NCBI GenBank assembly: GCA_034620365.1
Contig: JAQGEQ010000069.1
Coordinates: 1-64,000 of the forward strand
Direction of reading: 5' to 3'
DNA: 64,000 nucleotides
Source of the DNA: Pegea sp. RAD2-039
Taxonomy: Eukaryota; Chordata; Thaliacea; Salpida; Salpidae
The translations under genes were made by a program, and so were the position numbers. This document shows, in pieces, positions 35,271-48,453 of the stretch. Each line of letters begins with the position of its first letter. Position 1 is the first letter of the stretch. The notes below the pieces were generated by a model, which worked only from the letters and a program-made list of their open reading frames with translations, had not been told where the DNA came from and made no database searches.

Positions 35271-35989
35271 TAAATAAATCAATTTATGTATTTTTAATAA
35301 CAAATCTTTTGTTGAAAGTTTATGTCAGTAGTCATCATTTGGAATGTTTAAGTCTTATTTTATCCAATCTTCTTTTAGTATTTTTTAGTTGGTACTTCGC
35401 AATTCTCTATTTATTCCAGGAAATTTACTTTTTTTGAGCAAATGAAAAAGAACCACTAAGTTATTAGTTATTAACTACGATTATTACCTTGATTTCATTC
35501 AACCATCGGATATAAAGTACTTTGCATACTTATTTGATTTAATATTAATTAGTTTAAATTTTTATGTGTGGAAATTTAAATGTAAATTGTTGGAATTTAA
35601 GTAATGTTTTAAATTTTCATAGAAAAAAAGACAAAATAGTCGATAAGTAGTTTATACATTTTGAAAATATTCTAAAACATAAACAATTATGCATTCTTAA
35701 CTAAAATGAACTTTATAAGAAGCACAAGTCAAAATACTTTGAATTTCCAATCAAATTAAACAAAAAGTATTGAGTCTCTTTGTTTCTTAAAAATCATTAA
35801 TAATTATGAAAAACTGCTATATGCTCCAAAATTATTTTATTAAATTACTGAAAACGTTAATCAACATTTAAAAGAAAATTTAAATTTAATTTTGAATTTG
35901 AATTTGTAGAAGAAATTTGTAAATATCAAGCAATCTCGCCAAAACGAAGAAACGTGTTATTTTTACTAAAATATAAACCTTTTTTAATT

Positions 35990-36115
35990 AGGAACAAAGG
36001 TACATCTTCTAAAATTATTAGATTAAGTGCGTACCAGATCGTACGGATCTTGTTTATTCGAAATCTATACGGTTATATATTAACTATATTCAATCTTACG
36101 TTTGTGGTATCGTTA
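35990..36115 (+). other. Type D element with damaged stem
   Basis: AGGAACA/TACATCT pairs poorly. The second box CAATCTTACGTTTGTGG is intact. It lies almost exactly at the centre of the giant inverted repeat (about 36.1 kb). Confidence 0.45.
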
Positions 36116-36456
36116 AATTTTTCATGCGCCTTTATCGACTAATAATGTTATTGAAAATATTATTGTTATAATAATATTATCGGTTCAACTGTATATCAAG
36201 TAACAGTAAAATAATTACTTTGGTTTTCTTAGTTCTGAAAATAAATTATAAAATTTCGTCTATTTACTTAATAAAATAATAATGTTTAATATATTTAATC
36301 ATGGTTATAAAGCAATACATTTATAGTCAACACAATTTCAACATTTATGGTTAAAAGTAAATATGCTAATAAGCAATAAAAGTAATAAATATTATCTTTT
36401 ATTCATTTTTTGTTGACATAGAGCTCAATATAAAAACTACGAAAATTATTTCGTTA

Positions 36457-36542
36457 GAACTTGATCTTTTATTCTCTAGACAATAACAAAGCGTTAGAAA
36501 ATAATTAAAGGGTTAAATTTAGAGTTGAAAATAATTTCCAAC
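36457..36542 (-). other. Type C element, stem intact, second box degraded
   Basis: The stem GTTGGAAA-TTA-TTTTCAAC pairs over eight positions with one G-T pair. The second box is reduced to a TCTAGAGAATAAAAGATCAAG-like remnant. Confidence 0.4.
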
Positions 36543-36589
36543 GAAAATTCAATTAGCAACCTGAGTTTCAGTTCTCTACAGATAGAAAC

Positions 36590-36960
36590 ATAAAAGTAAT
36601 TTTAAATATTATTATATTGGTGTAATGAGTAAAAAAATTACTTTTTTAGACTAATGTAAATAAACTGTTTATAATTGTTTTTCAAATACATTGACTTTTC
36701 TTATATTATTTGTAAAACATAAACAAAATAAATTGAACCAAAATAAGTTGTTTTAAAAAACAGAAGTTTAAAATTCGAGCTAAAATTTAAAAGAACTGTA
36801 AAAATTTTATATTTCTTACTATTATGAATAAGTGTTTAATAGATAGATGAAAGAGTGCATATTGCAAAGTACGTAGTGATAATAGGTTTTTATACAATTC
36901 TATTAATAGGAGAAATATACTGATTTATATATGCTTCTATATATATAATTTTCGTAAAAA
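36590..36960. repeat. Inverted copy of 62,135-62,480
   Basis: Shared blocks include 'ttagactaatgtaaataaac' and 'agaaatatactgatttat'. At one end of each is a lone type D-like stem (36,845-36,862 and 62,243-62,260), without a second box. Confidence 0.7.
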
Positions 36961-37325
36961 AAAATTTCTGATACTTAAGTATTTATATTTACTTAAAACA
37001 AAGTTTAAATTTTTCTTGCATAGTCACCAAGCTAGACAATAATCTATTTAAAAAAAATAGAAAAATAAGTAACCATTTTAAAAATTTGTTTCATTAGATA
37101 TTAATTCTATTCCTTTTACTCTCTAATAAAGTATCCTAAAATTTCAAAGAAATTTTTAATATTTGTTGCATCTTTCAACCATTTATAATTTTTATATATA
37201 ATGTAATCTTCAAAAAAACTTAAAAAGCTTTATATAATTAATTTAGTAAATTATACAAAATTACTTTAGTAAACAACGTAATCATCTTTTGAATATCATT
37301 TTAAATGATTAAAGTATACCTAATT

Positions 37326-37449
37326 TTTGATGAAGCCACAAACATAAGGTCTTATGCAGCTTATATTGACATTTACAAATCCTTTTTTCACTGAAATACC
37401 AAATCCAGTATTTATAAATGCAATATTTGGAAGATGCAATTTTGCATCT
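37326..37449 (-). other. Bipartite stem-loop element, type D
   Basis: A perfect AGATGCA-AAAT-TGCATCT stem (37,432-37,449). The second box is diverged (AGACCTTATGTTTGTGGC). Confidence 0.5.
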
Positions 37450-37859
37450 GTTTATTAACTAAGTGTTTTTCATAAGTAAGAAATACAGAGATTGTATTTT
37501 ATTTAAAATAAAATTTAGTTAAATCTCATCATCAAATAATCTACATTTAATTTCACCATTAAATATCATGAAGTTTGTTAAAGTTGTAAATTAATTCTGA
37601 GGAATACAAAAGTTTCTAGTTCAGTGTAAACGATTAATCGTAATATAATAAATCGTTATAAGGCAAATATAAACACAAATTCAACAAATATAAATTGTAT
37701 ATATAACATTCGAGCAGATGTTTACTAATATTAATTTTAACTATTGCAAAATATATTTTTCTATAGTTAAAAGCAAATGTAAATTTGATAATATGAATAT
37801 TGTACTCAGATTAAATTAAATATTTTAAATTAATTAAAAACCCATTTATTATAACTTTT

Positions 37860-38300
37860 TACTTTTATCGTTTGCGTTCTCTAGAAATAAAATATTTTGC
37901 CTAATAACAAATATCTAATACTGCTGATTAAATTGCTTTAATGGTTTGTATGATTTTTAAATTATTTTGAAGATCAAACGAATAAAATAAGTGAGTCTTA
38001 TAAAAGTCTCATTTTTAAAAACAAAAAGTCACATGGTTTTGATTTAATTTTTGATCATCAGTACGATTGATCATTTTTAATTTTAATCATCGAAGTAGAA
38101 TAAATTTTAATCTGAATTAAATAAAAATTGATCAAAAAAATTAAACTAATTTTATTTGTATAATAGTAAACTTATAAAAAATTTCTTATCAACTTTAAAA
38201 TCAAATTTTTAATTTGAACAATATTTGTCAACAAATTGCTTATCAAGAAAATTATAAAATTAATTTCATTTGAGTTTGATCCCATACACAATTTGGTGGC
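37860..38300. repeat. Inverted copy of 55,790-56,245
   Basis: Shared 'ttatcgtttgcgttctctag' and 'tcagtacgat' blocks. A local mini inverted repeat (37,975-38,050 against 38,330-38,395) follows the truncated type C second box at 38,271-38,292. Confidence 0.65.
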
Positions 38301-38304
38301 GCTG
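38293..38304 (+). promoter_or_regulatory. CTCF-like motif 5
   Basis: TTGGTGGCGCTG abuts a truncated type C box. It is a reasonable core match (GGTGGCGC). Confidence 0.35.
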
Positions 38305-38685
38305 ATAAATGAAGACTTTTAGAAATTAAGTCAAAAGCCATTTGAATGTTTTGTTTTTAAATTGTGAGTACTAACAGACTGGAAAGCTTATTTATATTTA
38401 TAAATAAAAATTTCTTGTTTTTTCAAAATTTAAACAATATTGTTTAATATTTACATAATTAATAAATAAACACAATGTATACAAGATATTTTTCTTTATG
38501 ATTTCAACACAGATGTTTCACCTCACCAAATACATAAGTTAATCAATTATGGTAAAAAATTAATTCAAGAAAATTAACGTTAAAAAAAATTAAATATTAT
38601 TCTACAAATATATAAATTATTAAACTAATCTATCCCATGAATGTTGAAAGTTTATTTATTTGTTTTTGTAGCCGAATTATTTTAT

Positions 38686-38699
38686 CCGTTTGGTGACGC
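38686..38699 (+). promoter_or_regulatory. CTCF-like/GC-rich motif 6
   Basis: CCGTTTGGTGACGC, with two or three differences from the better copies. Confidence 0.25.
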
Positions 38700-40254
38700 A
38701 AGCAGTATAAAATGTCATAATTTAAACTTATTAAACAATTTATTAAAATTTAATTTCCTTTAAGCCTTATACACTTATTAAATTCTAAAATAACTTTTAC
38801 TTTTGAATATCAAAAAATTAATGCGGTAATAGTTAACCTTTATAAGAGTAAATATCATCTCGAGTATCATTAATACAGTTAAATGTAAAGGTTTAAAAAT
38901 TTTATACTTTTTTTTTAGAATGAAACACTTTCTTATAATTCAAACAAAATAGTTCAATGTTTGTTTATTTAATTCCAATAAAAAAGGTTAATGTTCTTTT
39001 TAAAACAAAAAATGAAATTAATTATAATACTAATAATCCAATTTAAAATCATACCAAGTAAAGCATTTTATAATAATGATTCCAGTAACGGTATCTATTG
39101 ATTAAAGCACGCATGATATTTTGATCAAATCACAATATACAAGTTTTTACAGCTTTTGTATATTCACAGATATTTTTATAACTTTGGAAAATTTTCTTCA
39201 AGTTATAATCAATAATTTCAAAGATGCGTTTTCTATTTATGTATTCAAAAAAGTTTTGTTATATATGGAAAACAGACAAAATGAATAATTTTCAAAAATT
39301 GTGTATCCTATGTTTTGTAAATCTTTAATTTCGGAAATACACTTTAAAAATAATCAATTTTTTTATTTTGGTTTTGAAAACTTTTCCTTTCTTATTAGTA
39401 ATACAAATCAAATCGTATATTTAACCTTGTAAATATGAAATTAATAATTTATAATTCGTCGTGATTATTAAAGACAAAAATTGTAAAATTCATTTTAATT
39501 TCCTGATATGAAATAAACTCTTAATACTAATAAAATATTCAAATTAAAATTTGGATTAAATTTTGTTTTGTATATCCTTTATTGTTAGTAGATTTGTTTT
39601 TTTTAATTGTTTTAATAGAGAAATAAAAATCAAGAAAGCAGTTCATTTTTATTTATTAGAGACCACAATGTGTTTTTTTGCAAACTGTATAAACGTTTCT
39701 ACATATCCATAAATTTATCAAATGATTATAATTAATAATGAAAAGGTGTGAAATAAATGACTTACTAATATATTTTACCCAACATATAGCAGGAATTATT
39801 AATCTTAAAGTAACCTGGTTCATAATATTTGTTATCCTTTAATAAAAAAACGATTTTCAAGAAATATTTATTTAATAAAAAATGAGGATTTAACTCATAG
39901 AAGATAGATTAAAATGTTGTTTAACCTTTTTGAAATTTATTTTGAAGATCAAATAAAAAAAATTGAGTCTTATAGTACTCTCAATTAACTATTTTAAAAA
40001 CAAAAAGTCACATGGCTTTTGACTTAATTTAAATTTGTCAAAACGACGGATAATTTTTAAAATTAATCATTGAAGTAAAAACAACTTTAAATCTGAATTA
40101 AATAAAACTTCATAAGAAAAATTAAACTAATTTTGTGTGTATAATAGTAAACTTAAAATAAATTTTCTTATCAACTTTAAAATCAAATTTTCTATTATAA
40201 CAATTTTTGTCAACAAAATGCTTATCAATAAAATTATAAAATTAATTTCATTTG

Positions 40255-40375
40255 AGCTTTATTCCATACACTTCAGATTGCAACAACGTTTATAAGAAAT
40301 GAAAAGTAAAATAAAACTCAATCTTTCGTACAGGATTGCAAAGTTTTAAAGTTAGGAGCTAAAGTACTTTACAAC
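40255..40375 (-). other. Bipartite stem-loop element, type C
   Basis: Shifted weak stem (TAAA-GTAC-TTTA). The second box reads GCAATCTGAAGTGTATGG. It is the first element of the best complete ordered unit (39,950-41,260). Confidence 0.4.
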
Positions 40376-40835
40376 AAAACTTTAAATAATAATTAAGATT
40401 AATAACTTGAGTTATTTTTCATCACAAAATATGTTTGTAAACATGTTATTGGTAATATGACAGATTTTTTACAAGTTGAAAACTTTTCATTCAACAAAAC
40501 TATTATTTTTCTTTTTATTATCATCTATTCGAAATCATTAAATATCAGCTCGGCAATCTGTAATTATCTATCATGAGATAAAATATCAAATAGTATAAAT
40601 TTGTTTCTAAAATTTTAAAAGTTGTAAATTGTTGCCTTCGATATATCAATTTACAAAAAGTAAAATTTACTTTTATGAATGGAAATCTTATCAATTACTA
40701 ACCTTTTCTAGATTCTTAAAAGAAAACATATATATTTAAATGTATTATTTAATATCTTCTGTAAACTGAAATAATACCATATTAAAATTTTAAAAAATAA
40801 TGTATTTTTGTAAGTGTTTTTTTATTAACTAACCG

Positions 40836-40853
40836 TTTAGCGCCAAGTAGCGG
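40836..40853 (-). promoter_or_regulatory. CTCF-like/GC-rich motif 7
   Basis: TAGCGCCAAGTAGCGG, mirror of motif 4. Confidence 0.35.
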
Positions 40854-41131
40854 AAAAGTAAACAGTCGACTTGTTTTTTGTAGGTTTATCTTATTTTCCT
40901 GATTTGTTTACATTATCTAAAACAATAAAGATTTCAAATAGTCACAGTAACCAATGTACTATTAATTTTTAATTTATAAAATACTTAATATTTGAGTTGA
41001 ACCAAGAAATAAAATAACTGTTTTTGATAGAAGCTCAGTTTACTGATACTTAAATTTAATTTGAACTAATGTATCATTATAAAAATATTATCAACAATAA
41101 CTTTATCGATTAATTAAAGCCATTGAAAAAT

Positions 41132-41259
41132 TTACCGATACCACAAACCTAAGATTGATTGAAAATAATATATAACCGTAAAGCTTACGGAGAAATGAAA
41201 TCGTTTTATCTTGTAGTTTGAATTTAAAATAATAATTTGGAAGATGCACTTTTGTGTCT
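41132..41259 (-). other. Bipartite stem-loop element, type D
   Basis: The stem has AGACACA/TGCATCT mismatches as in its mirror at 30,909. The second box is CAATCTTAGGTTTGTGG, followed by GTATCGGTAAATTTT. Confidence 0.5.
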
Positions 41260-42164
41260 GGTTATTAAGTAAGTTTTTTTCAAGGTAAAAATAAGGTTTT
41301 GCGTTTTTGTGAGATTGTTTGATATTTACAAATTCCTTGTAAAAAAGTATAACTTAAATTTTCTTTTAATCTTTTTTATACATTTAAGTGAACATTTTTT
41401 AACAAACAACCGTTTTTATGCCCAAAATCTATCGAACAAACTAATATTGTTTTTCATAAGAATATTAGGATTGAGCGTTTTCTCTAAATTGCTCGAAGGC
41501 TTCAAAATTCTGTTTGCTGTTAGTAATTTTCTTTTTAATTTCTTTTAAATATTTTAGGATTCATCATATATTAAATTCCTTACTTTCTTCATTGAGTATT
41601 TTATGCCATCTAAACAATTTTTATACAAACAATATATTTTAAATTCTTCATGATCAGTAAGAAACAACTAAAATCTTAATTTGACGTTTTTAAAGACTGT
41701 TTCATCATAAATCTTTTCTTTGAATCAAAAATGAATAATTGAAAATGCGAGTTATAATTTCAACAACTCTTAAATCTCTCTAAAATAATAAATAGATCTA
41801 AAATCTGTGAACTGCATTAAAACTACTGCGTGTCGATCAAAAATAATCAAAATATTCTTCCAATTAATTCAAAAACATAAAATTAGTTCCTTAATGACTT
41901 TTAATTTCCTTAATCTTTTGATCAGAAGATGTTTTTAAATCAATATAAGTGTTCTCTCACCATACCATCTTATAAGTCAAATCTTATTGTAAAGAATGAA
42001 TACTGAAGATATTAAACTTTTTGATAAATGGAGCTTGACGAAGAAATATAATGATTTTGATTAAACGATATAAAAAGGAAATAACTTTAAGCTAATCATG
42101 TGTTTTACAATTTTTTAGAAAATACAAACTTAAGATTTTCTACTGATTCACTGAATGAAGTTTC

Positions 42165-42283
42165 GTTGAAAAGTATTTCAACTCAAAATTATGTAAACGA
42201 TTTGTTATCAGGAAAAAATGGTTGAAAGATATACTTTTCATTACTTATAAACGTTATTGCAATCTAGAGTTTGTGGGATCAAG
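42165..42283 (+). other. Bipartite stem-loop element, type C
   Basis: Perfect GTTGAAA-AGTA-TTTCAAC followed by CTCAAAATTATG. The second box is GCAATCTAGAGTTTGTGGG. Confidence 0.6.
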
Positions 42284-42455
42284 CTAGAGTACGATATTTT
42301 TATAATTTTAATAATAAACTATTTGTTGACATATACTGCTTACACAGAAAATTTGACTTAAAGGTGAAAAGCAATTTTTATTGTAACTTAATTATTGGTA
42401 AAACCAAAATTAGTATAAAATGTTAACAATATAAAATTTACCAAAATTTATTAGT

Positions 42456-42490
42456 TTGAAATTGATCCCAAAAACTCTAAATTGTAATCA
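42456..42490 (-). other. Type C second box only
   Basis: CAATTTAGAGTTTTTGGGAT on the minus strand, mirror of 29,700. No stem. Confidence 0.3.
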
Positions 42491-42861
42491 ATTAATAATA
42501 AATAAAAAGGTTGTAAAATCCATTGTAGTGTAAGAAACCTGTTATTATTTGTTTGAATCTGAATGACTTTTAATGAAAATTGATTAATAAGTACTAAGAC
42601 TACTTTGAGTTTCAATTTGCTATAATTAGCAACATAAAAGTAATTTATGTTTAACATTTACTTTTTGACGTAAAAGCATGTAACTGATAAAATGAACGAA
42701 TGTTTACAAATTTTTCAAAAAAAATGTTTTAGCTAAATTAGTAATTTCAAAACAGACATTTTAAACACATTTTTCAGTCTAGATAATTATAAAACTTTCT
42801 AATTCCTATATTTTAGCAGAAATGAGTTTAAAAAAATAGTTATTAAAAATTTATATTTTAG

Positions 42862-42873
42862 GCTACTTGGCGC
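42862..42873 (+). promoter_or_regulatory. CTCF-like/GC-rich motif 8
   Basis: GCTACTTGGCGC, mirror of motif 3. Confidence 0.3.
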
Positions 42874-43626
42874 AAAAGAGGTTTATTTTAAAAAATACTA
42901 AAATAAGCAATAAAAACTTTTTTTCAAATTCTTAATTGTATTTAGCAACTTTTTGAAATTTTTAATCGAGAGTTTTGTTGAGGTTACCATTTGTAGACTG
43001 CTAATAATTGCTGATGTCAATAAGCAGTTGATTACCAAATTGATGGTTAGGCTCAACAATTAGGCTCAATTAGTTTTGATAAAGTCTTTTTGAGTTAAAT
43101 TCTAACTAATTTCAGTTCTTTAATTTCATTTTAGGATTAGTTCAAACAGTTTGACGCTATTAAAACTTTTCTCTAGTTATTAGTAAACTGTTTGTATATT
43201 ATTTTTAAATAGGATTTTACAAATGAAAATTTTGATTCGATTAGCAACATTTGTTCAATAAATCATTTATATATTTAAATAATTTATAATAATAATAATA
43301 GTTTTTAATAATATAATAATGATAATTAATTTGTTTTTAACTCATTCAACTGCTACTTGGCAGTTTAAAATGAAAAATAATAAATAATTATTTTTTAAAT
43401 AATCACACTGAACAATGTACCATTAGTTTCTATTTTATGAAATACTATTTACACTATAAAATTGTTTAACCTTCAGATTTAATTAAAACTTAATATTATA
43501 TAACAATAAAGAAAAAAAAATAATTTATTGAGAAAAATAAATAAATAAAATAATCGTTAAGATAGAAGTTCAGTTAAAAATGATATTTTCAATAACATTA
43601 TTGATTGATTAAAGCCATCGAAAAAT

Positions 43627-43753
43627 TTACCGATACAACAAACATAAGATTGTATGAAGATAATATATAACCGTAAAGCTTAAGTAGAAGTGAAATCATA
43701 TTATTACTCATCTAGATTAAAGATACTAATTTGGAAGATGCACTCTTGCATCT
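43627..43753 (-). other. Bipartite stem-loop element, type D
   Basis: A perfect AGATGCA-AGAG-TGCATCT stem, whereas its mirror at 28,437 has lost one pair. The second box is CAATCTTATGTTTGTTG. Confidence 0.55.
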
Positions 43754-45286
43754 GATTATCAAATTTTTTTTAGTTACATTTTTCTTTTACTTCTTAATCA
43801 TTGATTTATTCATTTAAGTCAACATTTTTTAAGAACAACAGTTTTTCTACATAAAATCTATCGTTACCACAAACGAAGATTATTTTTCATAAGAATATCA
43901 AGATTGAACGTTTTCTATAAATTTATTAAAATAGTTTAAATCTGTTTGCTATTAGTAGTTTTCTTTGTAATTTCTTTTAAATATTTTTGGGTTTATTATT
44001 CCTTATTTTCTTAATTGAGTATTTTTGGCTATTCAGAAACTAAAAATACGGTTTGGCATTTTTAATGAGTATTTTTTTTTAAATATATTTGTTTTGAAAT
44101 TGGTCATTCCTTTCTAAATTATTTAAATTGTGAATGTACTTGTTAACAGGATATTACTAAAAGATTAAAATCGGAATATTTTCAAATGTTTAAAGTCTGT
44201 TGTTTTTTTTGCTAGAAATCTAAGCAAGTTTAACATATTTTAAGTAAGTACAAAATAATCATTGTACAAAATTACTGCATGAAATACCAATACATGTTAA
44301 CTTTTTTTGCTTTTAATGAAGCAAATTGTTTAAGTTCATTTGAAATCTCAGAAAATGCCAATTGAAAAAGTGTTACAATGATATATATGTTACTTAAATA
44401 CATAAAATTTGAATCTGACATTAATAATTCAGTTCATTATGAAAACTATACTTTATTTAAACTTCAATTTTATTTGAAATAATTCGTTAATTTGAAATTT
44501 CATTTTTAAAAATTTAACTCTCTGTGCTTTAATGTACTTATTTATTTTAATTCTGGATTAATTAAAATTCAGTTTTTAATAGCTGAATTAATTTTTGTAC
44601 AATAATAAATTCTTTTCGTATTCTTTTAAAAAATCAAGTATGGTGTAAAGTAAATTAGTAAAATTTAATAAAATTTAATAATTTTTAAAGTTTTTTTTTC
44701 CAAATATTAGATGTCAAAAAAATAGGAAAAAGTATTAACTCATATATTAATATATATAAAGAGAGAGATTTTGATAAATTAAGTAAAATCTTTACCACAC
44801 AATAATTAACTTTTTTTATGAATAAAGTATACAAACAGGTACGTCTGTAGTCTAACAACAACATCAATTGATTGATATAATTATTAAAAATATTGCTGTT
44901 TTTAATGTTATTCTTAGTCCAGTTCTAAATCTGTTTATCAGTAAAATAACTATTTTCATCTTTTCACTTCAAAACCAAAATTGAACTTTTTGCTGAAATT
45001 TATAAAACAAACATTCTGTAAATTTTAAGTTGTAAATATATAATGTGATTTGCTAATATACAAAAATATAAAACTTTCAAAAATTTAAGTTTAACTTTAT
45101 CTATAACACACGAACTGATATTTATATGGTGTAATATAAACTTTAAATAATACAGCAAGTATTTTTTGATATTTAAACACAAATTAATATTAAGAATTTG
45201 AATACTTTATACAGTTTACAATAAATTAGCTTTTTATTACCAGTCCAAAATCCAATGAAATATATTTGTATATTTTTTTACTTTAT

Positions 45287-45300
45287 ACGCCACCTAGCGT
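45287..45300 (-). promoter_or_regulatory. CTCF-like motif 9
   Basis: ACGCCACCTAGCGT, reverse complement ACGCTAGGTGGCGT. Mirror of motif 2, pointing toward the centre. Confidence 0.45.
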
Positions 45301-45700
45301 ATATAATATTTTACTTACAATAAAAAAAATCTAAAACTTTAAAAGTCTTCTAATAATTTACTTCAAAGATTTTTATCTTTGTGTAATGGTTTGTGCTATT
45401 ATTTTTGTTAATTGTTTATTGTTTTCATATGAAATTCTAACGATTTACCAAAACTTTTCAATAATTTAAAATCCAAAAAATTTTTATAATATAAATCATT
45501 TCAATTTGTTATTCAAGTTATTAGTTATTAACATCTGACTAATTTTGCTGAAATAAAAATGTTATTTGTTAACATTCTGGCAATTTATCGGTAGCATGAT
45601 TACAGCACTGTAATGAACTTCTAATGTAAATAATCTTTATTTCTTTATTTCTACAAAATAAAAACTAAATTCACTCAACTTACTTACTAATTAAACTTCT

Positions 45701-45820
45701 GTAGAAAAGTGTTTCAACTGAAAATTGAAAAAAAAAACTTGTCAAATTATGCTATCAAGAAATTTAGATAATTGTAGTTTTCCTTTAATATATCCAATGT
45801 AGAGTTTGTGGGATCAATTT
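45701..45820 (+). other. Bipartite stem-loop element, type C
   Basis: GTAGAAA/TTTCAAC with one mismatch. The second box is CAATGTAGAGTTTGTGGG. Confidence 0.5.
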
Positions 45821-46693
45821 CAACATAAATATGTTTTTGAAATTTTAATAATAAACTTTTTGTTGACAAATAATACTCAAATCAAATTTGACTTTACAAT
45901 TAATACATAAATGTTATCAATATTTTTCTATTATAAAAGAAATATAGTTTAACACTGTAATCAGTCCATAAATAATTTTTTTATGGCATTTTCTTTATGT
46001 CGAGATTAAAGTTATTTTTACTTTATGCTTAAATTGAAAACTAGTTAGTCTAGAAGGTGAAAAGTTAAATCAAAAGCCATGTGACCTTGTATTTTTAAAT
46101 TGTGAGTACAATAAGACTAAGGGATTCTTTTTGTTTGATCTTTAAAATATTTTCGAAAACACATTAATGACATTTAAGTCTATCTTCTATGAACCTTATG
46201 TTTTTGGTGTTTTTAAAAAACAAAATCTTGTGGAAGAAAGGTTTCTCTTTTTGAAAAATATAAAACATTTGAAAAAAAGTCCTGTGTATACAAAATTGAA
46301 AATAGATTCATATAGAACAATTTCGTTTTTATGTAAAATTTTTACTTAAATAAAAATCTTTTTATGACATCTCTTTTTTTTTAATAATTAAGCAGTTTCA
46401 ACTAAAAGGGGCTTAATAAGAAGCAAAAGTCAAATTAGTTGGAATTTCTAATCAAATTTAAGTAAAAATTCGAAAAGATTTAAAAAATAAATTAAAAGAT
46501 AAAATCTAAAGTTTAATTTACAACTTCATTTAGAATTTAATTTTTTTGAAAGTGCTTTGTTAAAATTCAATAAATTTTATTATTGATATTTGTAACAAAT
46601 CTTAACAAATTAAACTTTACTCTTTCACAAATATTTGACATTAATAAAGTACTTAGAATATTAAAATTAACTAATAATAGAAAACGTCTTTGA

Positions 46694-46701
46694 TGACGTC
46701 A
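46694..46701. promoter_or_regulatory. TGACGTCA palindrome (CRE/ATF-like), right arm
   Basis: Mirror of 25,493-25,500 within the homogenised tract. Confidence 0.3.
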
Positions 46702-47417
46702 TGCATAAAACAACTACCATCATAATAATATTTAGTAGCAAATTTTTAGTCTTTTAAGTAAAACAATATTCTATAGAACAATTTTATAATTTAAAAATTT
46801 AAATTTCTGAGAAAAATAAGATATTCTAAAACAGTTATATGTAACTTGAAGTAGTAATAACTTTGAATAGGTTACGGTATAGTAATTAAAAGCAAAAGTA
46901 ATATTAAGGTTATGAATATTATGCAGTTTATTATAAGCTATATTTTGTTTTTAATCACCAAAATAAAAATCCAAAAATTCTAGTTTTTCAACACAATACC
47001 AACCAGATAGTATATGTTTTATACAAAACCAATTACTAAAAACTTAAATAATGTTTTGATAAATTAATTGAACTATTTGTTAAATTTGTTGAGTAGTTTA
47101 TATTTACTATTAGTATTAATTGCTTATTTTGTTGAAATAAGTATTTCTGAAATTATAAAATCTTTTCAATAATCTAATAATCTTAAAATAGTTAGTTTTA
47201 TAATTCACTTAAGCTTGTTATTCCAATAACTTTAACTGATTTTGTTACAAATTGTAAGATGTCAAATTAGTGCTTGGTTTGCTTTTTGCTAATCATTAAT
47301 AATTATGTAAAACAGTTATGTGTATAAACGTTTTTTGCTGAAAAACTGAAATTATTATTTAAATTAGTTTTATATTACTAGGTTATTTTCATTATGATAT
47401 AAACTTATTTGATAATT

Positions 47418-47512
47418 AGTTGCAAAAGTGCTTCTTCCAAAGTTATACATGAATTATTTAAGAAACTAAAATAAGCTTGCTGTTTCATAATCTATACGGT
47501 TGTATATTCCCA
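47418..47512 (+). other. Type D element, partial
   Basis: Exact mirror of 24,682-24,776. The stem keeps five of seven pairs. Confidence 0.4.
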
Positions 47513-48330
47513 ATTAATTTTAAATTAAATTCAAAATAAAAATAGATTTATTAAATTTGATTTAAAGCAAGTAGAGTTAAAGCAAGCAAAAATTTAGATG
47601 CCTAATACTAAGCAGTTTAATATTTACTTAATATTAGGAAGATTCTACTAGTTAAAGTTTTAGTGATACAAATATCCTTGAAACATTGAATTACGAACAA
47701 TTATGAATTTTTATTTTCTAATTTAAACTTACATTTTTTTAGTAAAAAAGTTTTCTTGATTAGCTAAAAAAAAATGAATAAATAAAATCTAAACGAAAAT
47801 TGCTCTTAAAAAACAGAATTGTAAATTATCAAACAATCTTAAGAAAAGCAAATTCTTGTTATTTCTTCTTTTGAAAAATATATTTTTCATAAACAGATGC
47901 AAATATAAAGTAAAAGTAACAAAATAACAAATTTATTCATTCATAAAAATTACTTAAGTTATTTCTTTTAGTGTTACTTTTCGATTTATATTATGATATA
48001 TTATTTATTAATATAAATTTTTATTCAAAGTAATTACAAGATTAGAAATAATTATAAGATTTAAATTATATTTGATAATAGGAAATGAAATTTCAGATAA
48101 AACTGAATATGAAACAGATATTAGTGATACCATAAATATTTATCTTTGATTAACTAAAGGTAATAAATTTTTTAACATTATGTCACATTATCAGTTATAT
48201 CTTTACTAAAATGAATCAAAATTGTTTTTATGTGATAAATTCTAAATAATTCTTTATAAATTATATTATAATGTTATATACTAAATTCTATATAATAGAA
48301 ACTCAAGTTAATTAACCTCTCTACTAATAG

Positions 48331-48453
48331 AGTTTTCTTTGAACAAAATTTTAACTCTAACTTATGTTTTTAATAACCATTGATATTTCGTTAAAGTTTT
48401 TGTAATTTTCCATTATTTATCAATTTGTCGTAATCTAGAGTTTGTTGGGTCAA
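48331..48453 (+). other. Bipartite stem-loop element, type C (degenerate stem)
   Basis: Exact mirror of 23,736-23,862. The second box reads AATCTAGAGTTTGTTGGGTC. Confidence 0.4.

Larger units (their letters stand above)
32031..40199. other. Spacer of the giant inverted repeat (about 8.2 kb)
   Basis: This is non-coding domain II material not paired between the two arms. It holds type D elements at 32,281, 35,990 and 37,326, type C elements at 33,294, 35,144 and 36,457, and GC-rich motifs at 38,293 and 38,686. It also holds segments copied elsewhere: 32,040-33,505, 36,590-36,960 and 37,860-38,300. The frame at 33,551-33,276 reads antisense to a type C element, and the one at 35,954-36,142 covers a type D element. 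I do not support either as a gene. Confidence 0.7.
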
